A stretch of 64,000 bases of DNA from Bathymodiolus brooksi (taxonomy: Eukaryota; Mollusca; Bivalvia; Mytilida; Modiolidae), in contig OY804583.1 of assembly GCA_963680875.1 (NCBI GenBank), forward strand, positions 31,795,331 to 31,859,330, written 5' to 3'. The notes under the pieces were generated by a model. That model was not told the DNA's origin. It saw only the letters and a list, made by a program, of their open reading frames with translations, and made no database searches. Position numbers and translations under genes: made by a program. Shown here piece after piece: positions 58,362 to 64,000 of the stretch. Each line of letters starts with the position of its first letter. Position 1 is the stretch's first letter.

Positions 58362-60185
58362 AAGAGAAAAACAGACAAAATAATGGCCAAAGGTTTGAAG
58401 ATATCAAAAGTGTAATAATCAGAAGCCATCAATATAAGAGAAAGACAGACAAAATAATGGCCAAAGGTTTGAAGATATCAAAAGTGTAGTAACCAGAAGC
58501 CATCAATATAAAAGAAAGACAGACAAAATAATGGCCAATGGTTTGAAGATATCAAAAGTGTAGTAATCAAAAGCCATCAATATAAGAGAAAGACAGACAA
58601 AATAATGGCCAAAGGTTTGAAGATATCAAAAGTGTAGTAACCAGAAGCCATCAATATAAAAGAAAGACAGACAAAATAATGATCAAAGGTTTGAAGATAT
58701 CAAAAGTGTAGTAATCAGAAGTCATAAATATAAAAGAAAGACAGACAAAATAATGGCCAAAGGTTTGAAGATATCAAAAGTATAGTAACCAGAAGCCATA
58801 AATATAAAAGAAAGACAGACAAAATAATGGCCAAAGGTTTGAAGATATCAAAAGTGCAGTAATCAGAAGCCATAAATATAAGAGAAAGACAGGCAAAATA
58901 ATGGTCAAAGGTTTGAAGATATCAAAAGTGTAGTAACCAGAAGCCATAAATATAAAAGAAAGACAGACAAAATAATGGTCAAAGGTTTGAAGATATCAAA
59001 AGTGTAGTAACCAGAAGCCATAAATATAAAAGAAAGACAGACAAAATAATGGCCAAAGGTTTGAAGATATCAAAAGTGTAATGACCAGAAGCCATAAATA
59101 TAAAAGAAAGACAGACACAATAATGGCCAAAGGTTTGAAGATATCAAAAGTGTAGTGACCAGAAGCCATAAATATAAAAGAAAGACAGACAAAATAATGG
59201 CTAAAGGTTTGAAGATATCAAAAGTGTAATCAGAAGTCATAAATATAAAAGAAAGACAGACAAAATAATGGCCAAAGGTTTGAAGATATCAAAAGTGTAG
59301 TAACCAGAAGCCATAAATATAAAAGAAAGAGAGACAAAATAATGGTCAAAGGTTTGAAGATATCAAAAGTGTAGTAATCAGAAGCCATAAATATAAAAGA
59401 AAGACAGACAAAATAATGGTCAAAGGTTTGAAGATATCAAAAGTGTAGTAATCAGAAGTCATAAATATAAAAGAAAGACAGACAAAATAATGGCCAAAGG
59501 TTTGAAGATATCAAAAGTGTAGTAACCAGAAGCCATAAATATAAAAGAAAGACAGACAAATAATGGTCAAAGGTTTGAAGATATCAAAAGTGTAGTAATC
59601 AGAAGTCATAAATATAAAAGAAAGACAGACAAAATAATGGCCAAAGGTTTGAAGATATCAAAAGTGTAGTAATCAGAAACCATAAATATAAGAGAAAGAC
59701 AGACAAAATAATGGCCAAAGGTTTGAAGATATCAAAGGTGTAATCAGAAGCCATAAATATAAAAGAAAGACAGACAAAATAATGGCCAAAGGTTTGAAGA
59801 TATCAAAAGTGTAGTAATCAGAAACCATAAATATAAGAGAAAGACAGACAAAATAATGGCCAAAGGTTTGAAGATATCAAAAGTGTTATCAGAAGCCATA
59901 AATATAGAAGAAAGACAGACAAAATAATGGCCAAAGGTTTGAAGATATCAAAAGTGTGGTAATCAGAAACCATAAATATAAAAGAGAGACAGACAAATAA
60001 TGGTCAAAGGTTTGAAGATATCAAAAGTGTAGTAATCAGAAACCATAAATATAAGAGAAAGACAGACAAAATAATGGCCAAAGGTTTGAAGATATCAAAA
60101 GTGTAATCAGAAGCCATAAATATAAAAGAAAGACAGACAAAATAATGGCCAATGGTTTGAAGATATCAAAAGTGTTGTAATCAGA

Positions 60186-60345
60186 ATTCATTACTGCTCA
60201 AAGGTTCCGGCTGTCACTATAATAGTATGTATAACAATACTGGAACAAAATAGGTAAAATAGTTGTCAAAGCAGTACCAAACCCATTGAAGCAAATGTCA
60301 AAAACAATTTTACGTCACACATTGATAAAAAAATATTTTTGACAT
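60186..60345 (-). repeat. Family Z insert in satellite, copy 4
   Basis: It carries attcattactgctc (t for g) and tataatagtat, which define the right-hand subgroup. Confidence 0.85.
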
Positions 60346-61070
60346 AAGAGAAAGACAGACAAAATAATGGCCAATGGTTTGAAGATATCAAAAGTGTAAT
60401 AATCAGAAGCCATCAATATAAGAGAAAGACAGACAAAATAATGGCCAAAGGTTTGAAGATATCAAAAGTGTACTAATCAGAAGCCATCAATATAAGAGAA
60501 AGACAGACAAAATAATGGCCAATGGTTTGAAGATATCAAAAGTGTAGTAATCAGAAGCCATAAATATAAGAGAAAGACAGACAAAATAATGGCCAATGGT
60601 TTGAAGATATCAAAAGTGTAGTAATCAGAAGCCATAAATATAAAAGAAAGACAGACAAAATAATGGCCAAAGGTTTGAAGATATCAAAAGTGTAGTAATC
60701 AGAAACCATAAATATAAAAGAAAGACAGACAAAATAATGGCCAAAGGTTTGAAGATATCAAAAGTGTGGTAATCAGAAACCATAAATATAAAAGAAAGAC
60801 AGACAAAATAATGGTCAAAGGTTTGAAGATATCAAAAGTGTAGTAATCAGAAGTCATAAATATAAAAGAAAGACAGACAAAATAATGGCCAAAAGTTTGA
60901 AGATATCAAAAGTGTAGTAATCAGAAACCATAAATATAAGAGAAAGACAGACAAAATAATGGCCAAAGGTTTGAAGATATCAAAAGTGTAATCAGAAGCC
61001 ATAAATATAAAAGAAAGACAGACAAAATAATGGCCAAAGGTTTGAAGATATCAAAAGTGTTGTAATCAGA

Positions 61071-61230
61071 ATTCATTACTGCTCAAAGGTTCCGGCTGTC
61101 ACTATAATAGTATGTATAACAATACTGGAACAAAATAGGTAAAATAGTTGTCAGAGCAGTACCAAACCCATTGAAGCAAATGTCAAAAACAATTTTACGT
61201 CACACATTGATAAAAAAATATTTTTGACAT
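61071..61230 (-). repeat. Family Z insert in satellite, copy 5
   Basis: Same subgroup as copy 4, with gttgtcagagcagt instead of gttgtcaaagcagt. Confidence 0.85.
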
Positions 61231-62095
61231 AAGAGAAAGACAGACAAAATAATGGCCAATGGTTTGAAGATATCAAAAGTGTAATAATCAGAAGCCATCA
61301 ATATAAGAGAAAGACACACAAAATAATGGCCAAAGGTTTGAAGATATCAAAAGTGTACTAATCAGAAGCCATCAATATAAGAGAAAGACAGACAAAATAA
61401 TGGCCAAAGGTTTGAAGATATCAAAAGTGTAGTAACCAGAAGCCATAAATATAAAAGAAAGACAGACAAATAATGGTCAAAGGTTTGAAGATATCAAAAG
61501 TGTAGTAATCAGAAGTCATAAATATAAAAGAAAGACAGACAAAATAATGGCCAAAGGTTTGAAGATATCAAAAGTGTAGTAATCAGAAACCATAAATATA
61601 AGAGAAAGACAGACAAAATAATGGCCAAAGGTTTGAAGATATCAAAGGTGTAATCAGAAGCCATAAATATAAAAGAAAGACAGACAAAATAATGGCCAAA
61701 GGTTTGAAGATATCAAAAGTGTAGTAATCAGAAACCATAAATATAAGAGAAAGACAGACAAAATAATGGCCAAAGGTTTGAAGATATCAAAAGTGTTATC
61801 AGAAGCCATAAATATAGAAGAAAGACAGACAAAATAATGGCCAAAGGTTTGAAGATATCAAAAGTGTGGTAATCAGAAACCATAAATATAAAAGAGAGAC
61901 AGACAAATAATGGTCAAAGGTTTGAAGATATCAAAAGTGTAGTAATCAGAAACCATAAATATAAGAGAAAGACAGACAAAATAATGGCCAAAGGTTTGAA
62001 GATATCAAAAGTGTAATCAGAAGCCATAAATATAAAAGAAAGACAGACAAAATAATGGCCAATGGTTTGAAGATATCAAAAGTGTTGTAATCAGA

Positions 62096-62255
62096 ATTCA
62101 TTACTGCTCAAAGGTTCCGGCTGTCACTATAATAGTATGTATAACAATACTGGAACAAAATAGGTCAAATAGTTGTCAAAGCAGTACCAAACCCATTGAA
62201 GCAAATGTCAAAAACAATTTTACGTCACACATTGATAAAAAAATATTTTTGACAT
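62096..62255 (-). repeat. Family Z insert in satellite, copy 6
   Basis: Duplicate of copy 4 (offset 1,910), with one private change (taggtcaaat for taggtaaaat). Confidence 0.85.
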
Positions 62256-62980
62256 AAGAGAAAGACAGACAAAATAATGGCCAATGGTTTGAAGATATCA
62301 AAAGTGTAATAATCAGAAGCCATCAATATAAGAGAAAGACAGACAAAATAATGGCCAAAGGTTTGAAGATATCAAAAGTGTACTAATCAGAAGCCATCAA
62401 TATAAGAGAAAGACAGACAAAATAATGGCCAATGGTTTGAAGATATCAAAAGTGTAGTAATCAGAAGCCATAAATATAAGAGAAAGACAGACAAAATAAT
62501 GGCCAATGGTTTGAAGATATCAAAAGTGTAGTAATCAGAAGCCATAAATATAAAAGAAAGACAGACAAAATAATGGCCAAAGGTTTGAAGATATCAAAAG
62601 TGTAGTAATCAGAAACCATAAATATAAAAGAAAGACAGACAAAATAATGGCCAAAGGTTTGAAGATATCAAAAGTGTGGTAATCAGAAACCATAAATATA
62701 AAAGAAAGACAGACAAAATAATGGTCAAAGGTTTGAAGATATCAAAAGTGTAGTAATCAGAAGTCATAAATATAAAAGAAAGACAGACAAAATAATGGCC
62801 AAAAGTTTGAAGATATCAAAAGTGTAGTAATCAGAAACCATAAATATAAGAGAAAGACAGACAAAATAATGGCCAAAGGTTTGAAGATATCAAAAGTGTA
62901 ATCAGAAGCCATAAATATAAAAGAAAGACAGACAAAATAATGGCCAAAGGTTTGAAGATATCAAAAGTGTTGTAATCAGA

Positions 62981-63140
62981 ATTCATTACTGCTCAAAGGT
63001 TCCGGCTGTCACTATAATAGTATGTATAACAATACTGGAACAAAATAGGTAAAATAGTTGTCAGAGCAGTACCAAACCCATTGAAGCAAATGTCAAAAAC
63101 AATTTTACGTCACACATTGATAAAAAAATATTTTTGACAT
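62981..63140 (-). repeat. Family Z insert in satellite, copy 7
   Basis: Duplicate of copy 5 (offset 1,910), sharing its gtcagagcagt variant. Confidence 0.85.
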
Positions 63141-64000
63141 AAGAGAAAGACAGACAAAATAATGGCCAATGGTTTGAAGATATCAAAAGTGTAATAATCA
63201 GAAGCCATCAATATAAGAGAAAGACAGACAAAATAATGGCCAAAGGTTTGAAGATATCAAAAGTGTACTAATCAGAAGCCATCAATATAAGAGAAAGACA
63301 GACAAAATAATGGCCAAAGGTTTGAAGATATCAAAAGTGTAGTAATCAGAAGCCATAAATATAAGAGAAAGACAGAAAAAATAATGGCCAATGGTTTGAA
63401 GATATCAAAAGTGTAGTAATCAAAAGCCATCAATATAAGAGAAAGACAGACAAAATAATGGCCAAAGGTTTGAAGATATCAAAAGTGTAGTAACCAAAAG
63501 CCATCAATATAAAAGAAAGACAGACAAAATAATGGTCAAAGGTTTGAAGATATCAAAGGTGTAATCAGAAGCCATAAATATAAAAGAAAGACAGACAAAA
63601 TAATGGCCAAAGGTTTGAAGATATCAAAAGTGTAGTAATCAGAAGTCATAAATATAAAAGAAAGACAGACAAAATAATGGCCAAAGGTTTGAAGATATCA
63701 AAAGTGTAGTAATCAGAAGCCATAAATATAAAAGAAAGACAGACAAAATAATGGCCAAAGGTTTGAAGATATCAAAAGTGTAGTAATCAGAAGCCATAAA
63801 TATAAAAGAAAGACAGACAAAATAATGGCCAAAGGTTTGAAGATATCAAAAGTGTAGTAATCAGAAGTCATAAATATAAAAGAAAGACAGACAAAATAAT
63901 GGCCAAAGGTTTGAAAATATCAAAAGTGCAGTAATCAGAAGCCATAAATATAAGAGAAAGACAGGCAAAATAATGGCCAAAGGTTTGAAGATATCAAAGG

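Larger units (their letters stand above)
59520..63340 (+). repeat. 1,910-bp tandem duplication containing two inserts per copy
   Basis: Inserts at 60,186 and 61,071 recur at 62,096 and 62,981 (offset 1,910). The rare deletion variant gacagacaaataatgg also recurs at this offset (about 59,560 and 61,470). Few substitutions separate the copies. Confidence 0.88.
27670..64000 (+). repeat. 74-bp satellite array (~475 monomers, continues past the window end)
   Basis: The monomer is gtttgaagatatcaaaagtg, tagtaatcagaagccataaa, tataagagaaagacagacaa, aataatggccaaag. It repeats head to tail without a break in orientation from 27,670 to the last base. Spacing of GTTTGAAG is 74 bp, with 67-70 bp variants that lack part of tagtaa. 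The monomer is about 31% GC, has no CpG in its consensus, and is strongly purine-biased (about 70% A+G on the + strand). Frequent alternatives are aagtc/aagcc, atataag/atataaaag, ccaatgg/ccaaagg and tagtaacc/tagtaatc. The - strand shows 100-codon open frames at 33,602, 37,372, 38,256, 41,792, 42,676 and 52,395. These are just translated satellite. Confidence 0.98.

Noticed and set aside
27670..64000. Assembly artefact as the sole reason for the long satellite
   Set aside because: Monomers carry many distinct point variants and the duplicate blocks differ at scattered sites, which a simple assembly loop would not produce. Individual 3.8-4.4 kb duplications still deserve read-level checking.

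Overview
The window looks like non-coding DNA from a mollusc, most likely a bivalve or gastropod. It is AT-rich and has no run of bacterial-type genes. It carries tRNA-derived SINEs whose body (TTTAACGCCACTTTCA, and a stretch resembling GTACCCGGAGAGAACCACC) matches what I remember of molluscan short interspersed elements. The taxon is an inference from these repeats, because no conserved protein gene is present to confirm it. I found no convincing protein-coding gene and no functional tRNA or rRNA gene in 64 kb.

Left part (1-27,669): a mosaic of old dispersed repeats. I name five families for this report: SINE (tRNA-like head with a B box), V (begins GTTTGAAGATACCAAAGGGG), W (CTTCGTCTTGTGTA...GTTGCCAGTTT), Y (TTGCATGACCGCATCATTTC...GAAGTGCCTGTACC) and Z (TTTGGACAGCGCCCATG...ACCACGGTCATAGATAATC). 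Among them lie palindromic or foldback elements (12.6, 12.9, 13.7, 14.4-15.3, 15.7, 23.9 and 26.9 kb), a 201-bp DNA-transposon-like element with poly-C tracts (24.1 kb), and minisatellites with units of 45 bp (4.45-5.31 kb), about 25 bp (16.8-17.2 kb), 29 bp (19.0-20.0 kb) and 43 bp (20.5-20.7 kb).

Right part (27,670-64,000, running off the window end): one uninterrupted satellite array with a 74-bp monomer in constant orientation, roughly 475 monomers. It is built by nested duplications with offsets of 884, 1,402, 1,836, 1,910, 2,652, 3,770, 4,420 and 5,226 bp, each close to a whole number of monomers. From 54.7 kb onward the array also carries seven copies of a 157-160 bp insert.

Main biological result: the tandem arrays are not unrelated to the dispersed repeats. 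The 74-bp satellite monomer is recognisably a piece of family V (single copies at 6,952 and 24,995). The 29-bp minisatellite is an expanded internal segment of family Z. The 43-bp array lies at the edge of a family W copy. The insert inside the satellite is about 91% identical over 90 bp to the reverse complement of a family Z copy at 21,447-21,536. The window therefore shows both the dispersed sources and the amplified satellites, including a second family captured and co-amplified inside the first.
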